Source: an uncultured Oribacterium sp. (GTDB lineage: Bacteria; Bacillota; Clostridia; Lachnospirales; Lachnospiraceae). From it: 64,000 bases of DNA. The notes under the pieces were generated by a model. The model made no database searches. It had not been told where the DNA came from and saw only the letters and a program-made list of their open reading frames with translations. The translations under genes were made by a program, and so were the position numbers. Shown piece after piece: positions 43,061 to 51,973 of this stretch. The first letter of the stretch is position 1. The number at the start of each line of letters is the position of its first letter. The stretch covers positions 1 through 64,000 of the forward strand of contig CAAGKO010000040.1 in NCBI GenBank assembly GCA_900770445.1, read 5' to 3'.

Positions 43061-43257
43061 ATACCTCTCAAATTTGATTTAATGCTCACATATTAAGTGA
43101 ACACGATTTATATACAGTTTATATCATGATTCTTAAGAAAATCCTACAGTTTTCACTCATTTTCGTAATAAATATACAGCACAATTACTGCAAAAACGGT
43201 ATAAATATAAACAGATTCGTGCATTCTGTCAGATTTCCTTTCGTTTTACGATGCGCA

Positions 43258-43304
43258 GGGGACCTGGAGGACCGGCAACAGAAGCTCAGTACTACGCGCT
43301 CGGA
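43258..43304. repeat. dispersed intergenic repeat, copy C
   Basis: 43261-43304 matches copy B (11037-11080) at 36 of 44 positions. 43259-43284 matches the left block of copy D (44753-44777) at 22 of 26 aligned positions. The remaining 43061-43257 is AT-rich and should carry the promoter of the secreted protein gene. Confidence 0.75.
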
Positions 43305-43312
43305 TGTAAGAG

Positions 43313-43349
43313 CAAAAAAAGACCACCGAGAATGAAATCTCGATGGTCT
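43313..43349 (-). terminator. terminator of tRNA-Pro
   Basis: AGACCACCGAGA (43320-43331) pairs with TCTCGATGGTCT (43338-43349) with one G-U. Minus-strand T-run at 43314-43319. Confidence 0.88.
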
Positions 43350-43357
43350 ATCAATCG

Positions 43358-43432
43358 TCGGGGTGACAAGATTCGAACTTGCGACCCCCTGGTCCCAAAC
43401 CAGGTGCTCTAGCCAAACTGAGCCACACCCCG
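43358..43432 (-). tRNA. tRNA-Pro, anticodon TGG
   Basis: On the minus strand the acceptor arms CGGGGTG and CACCCCG pair, with discriminator A. The anticodon arm CTGGTTTGGGACCAG gives TGG (proline). The T-arm contains GTTCGAATC. CCA is not encoded. Strong promoter upstream and terminator downstream. Confidence 0.95.
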
Positions 43433-43458
43433 AAACGCTTTTCTCAAGCGACTTAGAT

Positions 43459-43487
43459 ACTATACTCAATTCAGCCAAGGTTGTCAA
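43459..43487 (-). promoter_or_regulatory. promoter of tRNA-Pro
   Basis: On the minus strand: perfect TTGACA (43482-43487), a 17-base spacer and TATAGT (43459-43464), about 27 bases before the tRNA. Confidence 0.85.
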
Positions 43488-43503
43488 CCGGTTTTTGATT
43501 ATT

Positions 43504-44286
43504 TTAGTTAGAGAGGCGACATTCGATGAACTGCTCGATCGCCTGGCGGATATGCTTCAGTTTTTCGCGGGTGTCTGGATGATCGCTCTGGAAGCGTAGC
43601 ATCTGGTCGAGGTAGCCCTGTGCGCGTACCTGGCGGAAGCTTTCGGTATAGACGAGGCCGAAGACGAAGGCCATGTGGCCGATCATGAAGTCGATGGCGG
43701 TGCGAGAGTACGCGCGGTCGACATTGCGCGCATGCATCACGTCATCGTACACCTGATCGGTGATGGGTGCGGTGCGAAAGGCGTCCTCCGGGAGATCATA
43801 GATCTCGCTGCGTGGTGTTTCGCAGTTTACACGCAGGATGTCGATTTTATCTGCATCCCGCAGGATGGTGGCGAAGCGGTACTCGCGTGCACTGAGCTCC
43901 TCCGGGAGGCGGTACACGTTGTGGAGCCGTATCGTCTTTTCGAGGAGCGCAAGCTCATCCTCCTCTGCGTCGTCCACGAAGAGACGGAGCTTTCCGTCAT
44001 GGAAGAGGATATCCGCGCTCAGCATCGCATGATTACAGGACAGACGATCCTGAAAGGTATGATACTGGCGGAGCTGCTCGAAGCGGCCGATGTCATGGAG
44101 CATGCCGCTGAGCCAGGCGAGATCACGGTCAGCCGCGGACAGTCCGAGATCTTCCGTGATTGCATCGCACATCGCAGCGACCCGGTAGGTGTGGTCCACC
44201 TTCAGCTTCACCTTCACATCGCTGAGGTCATAATCTGATACATAGGCTTTAAAGGCCTCTTTGACATGCATTCGATCGATGTTCAC
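43504..44286 (-). CDS. HD-domain phosphohydrolase
   Basis: 260 residues. The metal-binding H..HD..D set is present: DHTYRVA near 30, LHDIGRFEQ near 63, and LRDADKIDIL near 143. HD proteins hydrolyse nucleotides, cyclic nucleotides or (p)ppGpp; the specific substrate is not evident. Starts with GTG at 44286, supported by GGGAGG eight bases upstream inside the preceding gene; ATG 44271 is an alternative. Only three bases separate it from the upstream DNPH1-like gene, so the two form an operon and may act in one nucleotide-salvage or clean-up step. Confidence 0.85.
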   Translation of the reverse strand: MNIDRMHVKEAFKAYVSDYDLSDVKVKLKVDHTYRVAAMCDAITEDLGLSAADRDLAWLSGMLHDIGRFEQLRQYHTFQDRLSCNHAMLSADILFHDGKLRLFVDDAEEDELALLEKTIRLHNVYRLPEELSAREYRFATILRDADKIDILRVNCETPRSEIYDLPEDAFRTAPITDQVYDDVMHARNVDRAYSRTAIDFMIGHMAFVFGLVYTESFRQVRAQGYLDQMLRFQSDHPDTREKLKHIRQAIEQFIECRLSN

Positions 44287-44289
44287 CGT

Positions 44290-44706
44290 TCAGGCCTCCC
44301 GAAGAATCGCGTCCAGCTTCTGGAACAGCTCTTCTTTCGTTTCATAGGTATCGACATGGAAATACGCGTCGCCGCGGAGCATCGCACTGAGCTGTGTCTC
44401 GGACGGGCGGTAGAAGATGTAGCATGGCTTTCCATAGTGTTCGCCGGCACAGAGCTCATAGCCGACGCCGAGGGACGGGCGGGTGCACTCTGCGATGAGA
44501 AGATCCGAGGTGCGCAGCCAGGTCATATCCTGATTATAGATGTCCTGATCCTTTACGCCCTGCTCGCATGCATTGAGATCCGTCGCGCCGATATGCTCGG
44601 TGAGTACGATGTCCGTCTCCTGAATATGCCGGATGATGTCCCGATAGAGTGCGGCATCCTCACGGCCACCACGGATCGAACCTGCGAAATAAACTTTTTT
44701 ATTCAT
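44290..44706 (-). CDS. DNPH1/RCL-like 2'-deoxynucleoside monophosphate N-glycosidase
   Basis: 138 residues from ATG 44706 (GGAGAA upstream). Closely follows the DNPH1 (RCL) pattern: VYFAGSIRGGREDAALY at the N-terminus, VLTEHIG, QDMTWL, AECTRPSLGVGYEL with the catalytic Glu, and LSAMLRG. Animal DNPH1 cleaves 5-hydroxymethyl-dUMP to base and deoxyribose 5-phosphate and so cleans the nucleotide pool. Bacterial members belong to the nucleoside 2-deoxyribosyltransferase superfamily. Transfer rather than hydrolysis cannot be excluded. Forms a unit with the HD gene. Confidence 0.82.
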   Translation of the reverse strand: MNKKVYFAGSIRGGREDAALYRDIIRHIQETDIVLTEHIGATDLNACEQGVKDQDIYNQDMTWLRTSDLLIAECTRPSLGVGYELCAGEHYGKPCYIFYRPSETQLSAMLRGDAYFHVDTYETKEELFQKLDAILREA

Positions 44707-44752
44707 TTTAAGTTCTCCATTTTCTGATGATGATCTGCAGTATTTCAGCGAA

Positions 44753-44816
44753 GGGACCCGGAGGGCAGGCAACGAAGGCCATACGTAGAGATCGTGTGAA
44801 ATCAAGCCGGGTCCCC
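44753..44816. repeat. dispersed intergenic repeat, copy D, with 9-bp terminal inverted repeats
   Basis: Bounded by GGGACCCGG (44753-44761) and CCGGGTCCC (44807-44815), exact reverse complements. The left part matches copy C; 44778-44817 matches copy A on the other strand at 37 of 40. This is the most complete-looking 64-base unit. It lies between divergent genes (DNPH1-like and the binding protein); TATAAT at 44854-44859 may serve the latter. Confidence 0.78.
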
Positions 44817-44891
44817 TCGCATATTTTCACTGAAAATTTTTCGACTTTTCTATTATAATAGTAAAATAATCAGAAAGTGGAAGTAAAAGTC

Positions 44892-45944
44892 ATGATAAAA
44901 CTGCACAAACGACGGAACATATGCGCCGGTCTTTTCTTAACCGGCACACTTATACTCTTTGCGCTCAGTGCCTGCGGGCGCAGTGGCGCGGCGAATACGC
45001 CGGTTTTCGACGATATCCCCGAGGCTCAGAAGCTGACAGTCTACACGGCACATAAAGCCGAGGTCTACCGTCCGATCATCCAGGAGTTCGAGGAGTCCAC
45101 GGGGATCTGGGTCGAGGTCCGTGCGGGCGGCACGACCGAGCTGCTCGAGGATCTGCAGGATATGCAGAACGCGTCGAAGCATGAGGTCGACATCATGTTC
45201 GGCGGCGGCATCGAGATGCTGGAAGCTTATAAGGACTGCTTTCAGCCGTATCAGTCGCCGCTGGAAGCGAAGCTGGATCCGATCTATCTATCACCGGATC
45301 ACTACTGGACGCCTTTCACCGAGCTTCCGATCGTGTTTATCTATAACAGTAAGATCGTGCAGCCGGAGAGTGCACCGCACAGCTGGCAGGACTTCCTCGA
45401 CGGCAGCTGGAAGGGCAGTATCAGCTTCGCGGATCCATCCATGTCCGGCACGAGCTACACGATACTCGAAACCATGAAGGATGCGACGCAGCTTCCGGAG
45501 GAGGCGATCCTCACGAGGTTCTGCGATGACCTCGACGGACATCTCGCGAAGGGCTCCGGAGAGGTACTTACGGAGGTCGCCAACGGTGACCGGCTGGTGG
45601 GCATCACCCTCGAGGAGAGTGCGCTGAAGGAAATCGCGCGTGGCAGTGATGTCGGCATCAGCTATCCGACAGAGGGCACCTCCGCGGTTCCGGATGGTGC
45701 GGCCATCGTGAAGAACGCCCCGCACCCGGAAAATGCCGAGCGCTTCCTCGACTTCATCCTGAGCGATCCGGTGCAGCGCTATACGATTTCCCCGCTGTTC
45801 CGACGCTCGGTCCGTACGGACCTGTCCACGAACGACAAGACCGTGGGGCTCCGCATCCTCGCCTTCGATATCGAGGAGGCCAGTGAACGGCAGACGAAGG
45901 TGCTGCAGGATTTCTGGCAGATCTGGGAGGCACGTTATGCTTGA
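44892..45944 (+). CDS. solute-binding lipoprotein linked to a sensor kinase (AfuA/iron-binding-like)
   Basis: 350 residues from ATG 44892 (TGGAAG upstream). The lipobox LSAC near residue 27 marks a lipoprotein signal. The mature part has a type 2 periplasmic-binding fold: LTVYTAHKAEVYRPIIQEFE, DIMFGGGIEML, FADPSMSGTSYT, then the usual EGTSAVPDGAAIVKNAPHP region. Relatives bind ferric ion or hexose phosphates. Its stop overlaps the kinase start by eight bases, so it probably presents ligand to that kinase rather than feeding a permease directly. This role is inferred from gene order. Confidence 0.85.
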   Translation: MIKLHKRRNICAGLFLTGTLILFALSACGRSGAANTPVFDDIPEAQKLTVYTAHKAEVYRPIIQEFEESTGIWVEVRAGGTTELLEDLQDMQNASKHEVDIMFGGGIEMLEAYKDCFQPYQSPLEAKLDPIYLSPDHYWTPFTELPIVFIYNSKIVQPESAPHSWQDFLDGSWKGSISFADPSMSGTSYTILETMKDATQLPEEAILTRFCDDLDGHLAKGSGEVLTEVANGDRLVGITLEESALKEIARGSDVGISYPTEGTSAVPDGAAIVKNAPHPENAERFLDFILSDPVQRYTISPLFRRSVRTDLSTNDKTVGLRILAFDIEEASERQTKVLQDFWQIWEARYA

Positions 45945-47616
45945 GTACATCAACAAGTCCTACCGTCGCCAGCTGATGTTCTACTTCACCCTGGTATCCG
46001 TCGTCCCGCTCGTGCTGAGCGGACTGCTGCTCGTCGGCATGTTCCGTACGCGTGTCCACCGGGAGTTCGCGACCCAGGACCTCGGAAAGCAGCATCTGAT
46101 CGAGCAGCGCCTCGAGGAGCACTTCTCGACCGTGGAGACGGTCATCGCGCAGATTGCAGACGATGCAGATATTCAGAAAGCATTGGCCCAGGGTACTGTT
46201 TCGTCCTCGAACATCTATGCGGCGCTCTACCGTGAAACACAGGCGATCCGTCCCTTCTCGACGGTCGACATCTACACCGGCGAAAAGCGTATCTACACGA
46301 CGGACCGCGGTACGGTGTCGAAGACGCTGCCGTCTGATTTCGGCATCATCGCCCGCCTCGAGGCACAGCCGGAGACGACGGCCTACGTCCTGAACTACGA
46401 CGGCATCTACACCCGGGAAACAAGTCTTCAGATCGGTCGTAAAATCAATGCCAATGCCGGCTACGTCATCGTGACGATCGATCAGAGCGATTTCGAAAAC
46501 ATACTGAAGGAGAGCTATAACGGTAACGAGGGCGTCCTCCTGCTGAATGCTTACTGGGAGCCGCTCTATGCCGGCGGAAATCTCGCATCCGAGGCAAATC
46601 TTCAGCTTTTTCGGACGAACCGTCTGGAGGGGCGACGCCTGAATGAGACATTCGCCGATAATCTCTATGCGACCGCTGTCGGCGATACGGGACTGACGCT
46701 CGTCTACATGACGCCACCGGCACTCAGCGAGGACATCTTCCGTATGATGTTCATGATGTTGCTGATCATCACGGTGCTGGTGCTCATCGGCAGCCTGATG
46801 CTGTCCGGCTATGTATCGAATTTCCTCGCCCAGCCGATCCAGAAGCTGAGTGACGGCATGCGGGCCCTGCGCCATGGAGATCTGAGCGCCCATGTGGAGC
46901 TTCCGCGGGATGATGAGCTCGGCCAGCTCGCCGATGGATTCAATAAAACGACGGTACGGATCCGCCGAAACATGGAAGAGCGGGTGCAGCAGCAGAAGCG
47001 CCTCAACGAAACCGAGATGCGGATGATGCAGGCACAGCTGAATCCACATTTCCTCTATAACACGCTCGACACCATCAAGTGGGTGGCGAAGGCCCATCAG
47101 GTGCCGGAAATCGTCACCCTCAGCTCGGATCTCGCGAAGATCCTCCGCCGAAGCATCTCGGGACGGGAGTTCGAAACGCTGCAGGAGGAGCTCGAGCTGC
47201 TCGAAAGCTACTGCAATATCCAGGAGCTGCGCTTCGATAACTCCTTCAGCTTCGAGGTCGAGGTACCGGAGGAGCTGATGGCATGCATGGTGCCGAAGCT
47301 GATGCTGCAGCCGATCGTCGAAAATGCCATCATCCATGGCCTTGAGGGCGTCGAGGATGGACTCGTGAAGGTCACCGCCCGCCGGGTAGAAGAGGAGCTC
47401 GAGATCCATGTGATGGATAACGGCTGCGGCATCGAGGATGCCTTCATCGAGATGGTGAAGAAACATGATGGGAAGCTGCTGAGCGGACACCTCGGTTTCG
47501 CGAACGTGGATTCGATCATCCGTCTGAATTATGGCCCTCCGTATGGCATCGACATCGCACGGCTGCCGGAGGGCGGTACAGATGTCGTGCTGCGACTGCC
47601 GTACCGGAAAGAATAG
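45937..47616 (+). CDS. LytS/YesM-type sensor histidine kinase
   Basis: 559 residues. Helices at about 13-35 and 270-291 enclose a 230-residue extracytoplasmic domain, probably Cache-like. HAMP (290-345) is followed by a His_kinase domain with QAQLNPHFLYNTLDTIKW (H371) and an HATPase domain (MLQPIVENAIIHG and MDNGCGI). Kinases of this class pair with AraC-type regulators and respond to sugars or other nutrients. GGGAGG precedes the start. The overlap with the binding-protein gene suggests a bound complex that senses a solute. Confidence 0.92.
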   Translation: MLEYINKSYRRQLMFYFTLVSVVPLVLSGLLLVGMFRTRVHREFATQDLGKQHLIEQRLEEHFSTVETVIAQIADDADIQKALAQGTVSSSNIYAALYRETQAIRPFSTVDIYTGEKRIYTTDRGTVSKTLPSDFGIIARLEAQPETTAYVLNYDGIYTRETSLQIGRKINANAGYVIVTIDQSDFENILKESYNGNEGVLLLNAYWEPLYAGGNLASEANLQLFRTNRLEGRRLNETFADNLYATAVGDTGLTLVYMTPPALSEDIFRMMFMMLLIITVLVLIGSLMLSGYVSNFLAQPIQKLSDGMRALRHGDLSAHVELPRDDELGQLADGFNKTTVRIRRNMEERVQQQKRLNETEMRMMQAQLNPHFLYNTLDTIKWVAKAHQVPEIVTLSSDLAKILRRSISGREFETLQEELELLESYCNIQELRFDNSFSFEVEVPEELMACMVPKLMLQPIVENAIIHGLEGVEDGLVKVTARRVEEELEIHVMDNGCGIEDAFIEMVKKHDGKLLSGHLGFANVDSIIRLNYGPPYGIDIARLPEGGTDVVLRLPYRKE

Positions 47617-47695
47617 ATGGGGTAAACCGCATAGATAGCGGCTCCCCATAGAAGATCGCCCGTGGGATATACGACCAGGGGTGGGGAGGTTTGTT

Positions 47696-48454
47696 ATGAC
47701 ATCAGTATTAGTCGTCGATGACGAAAAATTCGTCCGGGAGGGCATCGTCCGTGGAACCGACTGGAAGAGTGTCGGCTGTGAAGTCGTCGGACAGGCGAAG
47801 AACGGAGAGGAGGCCCTCGCACTGGCGCGCACACTGCATCCGGCGCTGATCGTTACCGATATCCGCATGCCGAAGATGGACGGCATCGAGCTCGTGCGGA
47901 CACTTCGGGAAGAAAAGCAGGCTGTAAAGGTGATTTTCCTTACCGCCTACAGTGACTTCAGCTATGCGCAGCAGGCCGTACGCCTGCAGGCCTCCGACTA
48001 TCTGCTGAAGCCCTTTGAGGATGGCCAGCTTGAAGCCGTCGTGAAGAAGATCCTCGGGGAGGATATCCTGCATGGGAAGCGTGCGGTGTCCCCGAGGGAT
48101 GCGGAGCTTCTGCCACTAAAGGAGGCGAACGCAGAGATGCATCGCTATGTGCAGAGCGCGATCGCGTACATCGCGGATCACTACAGTGAGGATGCCATCA
48201 GCATCACACGCATCGCTGAAGACATCGGTGTATCCGAGGGGCATCTCAGCCGTCTCTTTAAGAAGGACACCGGGCAGAGCATCAACAGCTATATTACCTG
48301 CTACCGAATGCGAACGGCGATGCGCCTCCTCCGGGATGTGCGCTATAAGGTCTATGAGGTCTGCGAGATGGTCGGCTATCACGACATCGCCTACTTCTCC
48401 GGTACCTTTAAAAAACTGACCGGGATGACTCCGTCGGATTACCAGGAGAGCTAG
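47696..48454 (+). CDS. response regulator with AraC-type DNA-binding domain
   Basis: 252 residues from ATG 47696 (GGGGAGG upstream). Receiver domain with DDE at 8-10, D55 in VTDIRMPKMDG and K in LLKPFEDG. Two AraC/XylS helix-turn-helix motifs are in 150-250 (ITRIAEDIGVSEGHLSRLFK and VCEMVGYHDIAYFSGTFKK). Partner of the preceding kinase; the likely target is the transporter operon that starts at 48633. Confidence 0.93.
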   Translation: MTSVLVVDDEKFVREGIVRGTDWKSVGCEVVGQAKNGEEALALARTLHPALIVTDIRMPKMDGIELVRTLREEKQAVKVIFLTAYSDFSYAQQAVRLQASDYLLKPFEDGQLEAVVKKILGEDILHGKRAVSPRDAELLPLKEANAEMHRYVQSAIAYIADHYSEDAISITRIAEDIGVSEGHLSRLFKKDTGQSINSYITCYRMRTAMRLLRDVRYKVYEVCEMVGYHDIAYFSGTFKKLTGMTPSDYQES

Positions 48455-48471
48455 TGCATATTGCACATGCA

Positions 48472-48537
48472 AACGCGGATAAATGATGAAAAGATGTCAG
48501 AAATGACCATCAAAATATCATTTTTACCGCGTTTTTA
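48472..48537 (+). terminator. terminator or attenuator between sensor and transporter operons
   Basis: AACGCGG (48472-48478) pairs with CCGCGTT (48528-48534). Within it AAATGAT pairs with ATCATTT. A T-rich run follows from 48533. TATACT (48555-48560) downstream is a candidate -10 for the transporter operon. Confidence 0.7.
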
Positions 48538-48632
48538 TTTTTCAAAAAAATTTCTATACTGGAGTCATCAAGTACAGAAAGCTCTTCGAAAAAGCGGAGA
48601 GCCGATCGTGAAATCATAAGGGAGGCACATTT

Positions 48633-50063
48633 ATGAGAAAACGTAAACTCATCTCGTTACTGTTAACCGCATCGATGGCGGTTTCCATGCTGGCCGCATG
48701 CGGATCTTCATCGAACACCACCGCGACCACCGCAGCAGCCGCTGCCGCTGACAAGCCGGCAGAGACCCAGGCGGCACAGCCGGCGGAAACCGAGGCTCCG
48801 AAGGAAGAGAACCTCAGCGGTATCGATGCCATCATCAAGGAAGCCGAAGGCATGACGATGGAGGAGCTTGCAAAGAAGGCCATCGAAGAGTCGAACGGCA
48901 AGACCTTCTACGGCGTAGGTAACTCCTCGCGTGGTAAGTCCGCACTTCCACTGTTTATCGCCTATCTGCAGACCATCGATCCGAACTACAATATGGAGTT
49001 CGAGTGGCAGCAGCCGAAGAACAACAAGATCTTCGAGCAGCTCACCGCAGATTCTCTGAAGGACAGCGGCACCTTCGCGATGACCCTCATCCAGGATGGT
49101 AACCAGATCAAGAGTAAGATGGTCGATACCGATATCCTGAAGACCTTCATCCCGAAGGAGTGGGCAGAGGCCAACGGCACCACCGCGGATGCCTACAGCG
49201 GCTATCTGCCACTGCAGACGCTGAATAAGGTATTCATGTATAACTCGACCGGCTCTGCTGAGTTTAAGAACTGCTGGGATTTCATTTATAAGGATCAGCA
49301 CCCGCTGTACATGGACATCGATTCCGAGCTCGTCGGCAAGAACTTCCTGTACATGCTGACCGAGGATAAGTACGCCGGCATGCTGAAGGATGCCTACGAT
49401 GCACTCGATGATAAGCACAAGGCTTACTTCGATCCGACCATCCAGGAAGTCGCTTCGGATGCAGATGATTTCGGCCTCGGCGAGAACGGCAAGTACGCCC
49501 TCGCATGGATCAAGCTCTGGGTAGAGAATTACAACGCACAGACCGATGACGGCCCGATCTGCAACACCCTCGTAGACAAGTCCGCGAAGGATCAGTCCGG
49601 TCTCCTCGTTTACTCGAAGCTTCGTTCTGTAGAGGAATCCGCAACGGTTTCCGTCGGCAACATCAAGGTAGCAGCATACCAGGATGGCTATAAGGGCATC
49701 GGCGGCTACGGCTACAACCACTACCTCTTCCTGACCAAGAACAGCCCGCTTCCATGGACCGCATGTGCATTTATATCCTACATGACATGTACAGAGGACG
49801 GCTTCAGTGCATGGGGCAAGGACATGGGCGGTTACAGCTCGAACCCGAAGGTTGCAGAGCAGATCGAAGCGACCTATAACCACGCAAAGGGCGGCTACAA
49901 CGACGCCGGCGAAGATGAGTTCCCTGCGAAGGATGACCGTGGCTATGACTGGTGGACCACCACCGGCGAGCTCGTACTCGAGGATCCGGAGTACTGCGCA
50001 GACGCTGCATTCGGTGTCGGCAGCTGGATCGAGACCCTGACCAAGTACGCAGACGCGAAGTAA
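48633..50063 (+). CDS. transporter solute-binding lipoprotein
   Basis: 476 residues. Signal peptide with lipobox LAAC near residue 22, then an Ala/Thr/Glu-rich linker (25-55). A large type 2 binding domain follows, unusually long for an iron or spermidine binder. It includes GNSSRGKSALPLFIAYLQ, WDFIYKDQHPLYMDIDSELVG and YNHYLFLTKNSPLPWTACAF. It is followed by a hairpin and the permease, as expected for an abundant binding component. GGGAGG precedes the ATG. Ligand unknown; the cluster resembles AfuABC-type loci for phosphorylated sugars or iron. Confidence 0.85.
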   Translation: MRKRKLISLLLTASMAVSMLAACGSSSNTTATTAAAAAADKPAETQAAQPAETEAPKEENLSGIDAIIKEAEGMTMEELAKKAIEESNGKTFYGVGNSSRGKSALPLFIAYLQTIDPNYNMEFEWQQPKNNKIFEQLTADSLKDSGTFAMTLIQDGNQIKSKMVDTDILKTFIPKEWAEANGTTADAYSGYLPLQTLNKVFMYNSTGSAEFKNCWDFIYKDQHPLYMDIDSELVGKNFLYMLTEDKYAGMLKDAYDALDDKHKAYFDPTIQEVASDADDFGLGENGKYALAWIKLWVENYNAQTDDGPICNTLVDKSAKDQSGLLVYSKLRSVEESATVSVGNIKVAAYQDGYKGIGGYGYNHYLFLTKNSPLPWTACAFISYMTCTEDGFSAWGKDMGGYSSNPKVAEQIEATYNHAKGGYNDAGEDEFPAKDDRGYDWWTTTGELVLEDPEYCADAAFGVGSWIETLTKYADAK

Positions 50064-50088
50064 AAGCGCATTATATGAACTGATTTTT

Positions 50089-50122
50089 CGGCCGGGGAGC
50101 TCATGACTCCCCGGTCGGTTTT
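50089..50122 (+). terminator. hairpin between binding protein and permease
   Basis: CGGCCGGGGAG (50089-50099) pairs with CTCCCCGGTCGG (50107-50118) and is followed by TTTT. Such hairpins usually stabilise or partly terminate the binding-protein mRNA so that more of it is made than permease. Confidence 0.75.
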
Positions 50123-50141
50123 AAGAACGGAGGAATTATCT

Positions 50142-51971
50142 ATGGAAACGACTGCATCCGGTACACGTGATACGAAAGCCATACTCCGTAATAAGATCGT
50201 CACCTTCCTTTCGAAGCCGCAGAACATCATCCTGCTCATCTTCGGTATCGTGCTCACCTTCAGTACGGTGGCCCCGATCGTCGCTATCGTACGTGACACC
50301 TTCCAGATCCATCCGGGTACCATCGACGCACATCTCACCGGAAAGGCCTCCGGCTACAGCGTCGCGAACTATGTCGATCTTTTTACGAGCCGTCTTGCAA
50401 TGACCAATCTCTGGAAACCACTCCTGAACACCGTGATTCTCTCGGTCTTGACCTGTGCGATTTCCATCCTGTATGGTGGTTTTTTTGCCTTCCTGGTGAC
50501 GAGAACCAACATGCGCTTCAAAAAGTATTTAAGCTCGATTTTCATTTTTCCGTACATCATGCCGCAGTGGACCCTCGCCGTCGTATGGCAGCATATGTTT
50601 AATTCCAATGCTGTCTGCGGTACATCCGATGGCCTCCTCGCATCGCTGTTCGGTATCTGTATGCCGAAGTGGTTCTGCCTCGGCGCTTTTCCGAGTGCCA
50701 TGGTGCTCGGTCTGCACTATGCACCGTTCGCCTACATCCTGATCGGCGGCATCTTTAAAAACATGGATGCGAACCTCGAGGAAGCGGCGACCATCCTCGA
50801 TACCCCGAAGTGGAAGATCATGCTGCGCGTAACGCTGCCGATGATCAAGCCGGCGATCCTCAGTACGATCCTGCTCGTCTTCGGATCCGCGATGGGCTCC
50901 TACCCGGTACCGCATTACCTCGGCCTCACGACCCTGTCGACGAAGTACATCTCGCTGAACTCGAAGTACACCGGTGAAGCCAGCATCCTCGCCATCATCA
51001 TGATGCTCTTCGGCATCCTGATCCTGGGTCTCAACCAGACCTCCGTCACCGGTCGCGCAAACTACACGACCGTCACCGGTAAATCCGGACAGCTCAGTAA
51101 GATCAACCTCGGAAAAGCCGGGAAGTACATCATGGGCGTGGTCTTCATCCTGCTGACCTTCTTCACCTCCATCTGGCCGATCCTTCTCTTCGCGCTGGAG
51201 ACCTTCCTGCCGAACCCGGGTGATTACAGCTTCCTGTATACACACGATACCTCGAACCTCACCACGAAGTGGTGGCTGACGCATGAAAATGTCAGCGAGA
51301 ACGGTATGTATGGCCAGCACGGTATCCTCTATAATCCGACCATCTGGCACGCCTTCAAGGGTACCCTGTTCCTCGCCATCGTCTGCGCACTCATCGCCGG
51401 TACGATCGGCACCCTGATCGGCTACGCCGTATCGAAGAACCGCCGCTCGAAGTGGGCGAACTACGTAAACAACGTCGCCTTCCTGCCGTACCTGATGCCA
51501 TCCATCGCGGTCGGTGCTGCGTTCTTCATTCTTTTCAGTAATCAGCATGTAAATCTGTTCAATACCTACACCCTGCTGATCATCGCGGGTGTCGTCAAGT
51601 ACATCCCGTTCGCCTCCAGAAACTCTCTGAACTCGATGCTGCAGCTCTCCGGTGAGATCGAAGAGGCCGCCATCATTCAGGATATCCCGTGGTATAAGCG
51701 GATGCTGAACATCATCATCCCGATTCAGAAGAGCTCCATCATCAGCGGCTATACCCTGCCGTTCATGACCTGCCTTCGTGAGCTGTCCCTGTTCCTGCTT
51801 CTCTGCACCCAGGGCTTCATCCTCTCCACGACACTGGATTACTTCGATGAGATGGGTCTGTACGCCTTCTCCAGTGCGATCAACCTGATCCTCATCATGA
51901 CGATTCTTCTGTTTAACACCCTCGTCAATATCCTGACGGGAGCAAGCCTTGATAACGGAATAGGAGGTTAA
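50142..51971 (+). CDS. fused ABC importer permease with two BPD domains
   Basis: 609 residues from ATG 50142 (GGAGGAATT upstream). Two binding-protein-dependent permease domains in one chain, each with its EAA loop: LEEAATILDTPKWKIMLRV near 220 and IEEAAIIQDIPWYKRMLNI near 520. About 12 helices. This double-domain layout is typical of the FbpB/AfuB ferric or sugar-phosphate permeases. The insert between halves (about 370-410) is predicted to face outside. The ATPase gene follows after two bases. Confidence 0.92.
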   Translation: METTASGTRDTKAILRNKIVTFLSKPQNIILLIFGIVLTFSTVAPIVAIVRDTFQIHPGTIDAHLTGKASGYSVANYVDLFTSRLAMTNLWKPLLNTVILSVLTCAISILYGGFFAFLVTRTNMRFKKYLSSIFIFPYIMPQWTLAVVWQHMFNSNAVCGTSDGLLASLFGICMPKWFCLGAFPSAMVLGLHYAPFAYILIGGIFKNMDANLEEAATILDTPKWKIMLRVTLPMIKPAILSTILLVFGSAMGSYPVPHYLGLTTLSTKYISLNSKYTGEASILAIIMMLFGILILGLNQTSVTGRANYTTVTGKSGQLSKINLGKAGKYIMGVVFILLTFFTSIWPILLFALETFLPNPGDYSFLYTHDTSNLTTKWWLTHENVSENGMYGQHGILYNPTIWHAFKGTLFLAIVCALIAGTIGTLIGYAVSKNRRSKWANYVNNVAFLPYLMPSIAVGAAFFILFSNQHVNLFNTYTLLIIAGVVKYIPFASRNSLNSMLQLSGEIEEAAIIQDIPWYKRMLNIIIPIQKSSIISGYTLPFMTCLRELSLFLLLCTQGFILSTTLDYFDEMGLYAFSSAINLILIMTILLFNTLVNILTGASLDNGIGG

Positions 51972-51973
51972 GT

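Noticed and set aside
43126..43335. 69-codon frame upstream of tRNA-Pro
   Set aside because: Covers repeat copy C and the tRNA terminator and has no ribosome site.
45754..47886. 710-codon open frame on the minus strand, and similar long antisense frames at 12766-14379, 29179-30753, 54422-56110 and 48708-49883
   Set aside because: They are the complements of clear genes (LytS-type kinase, adaptor, TruB-RibF, ThrRS, binding protein). They lack ribosome sites and give Arg/His/Leu/Asp-rich translations without family motifs; codon bias of GC-rich genes keeps these frames open.
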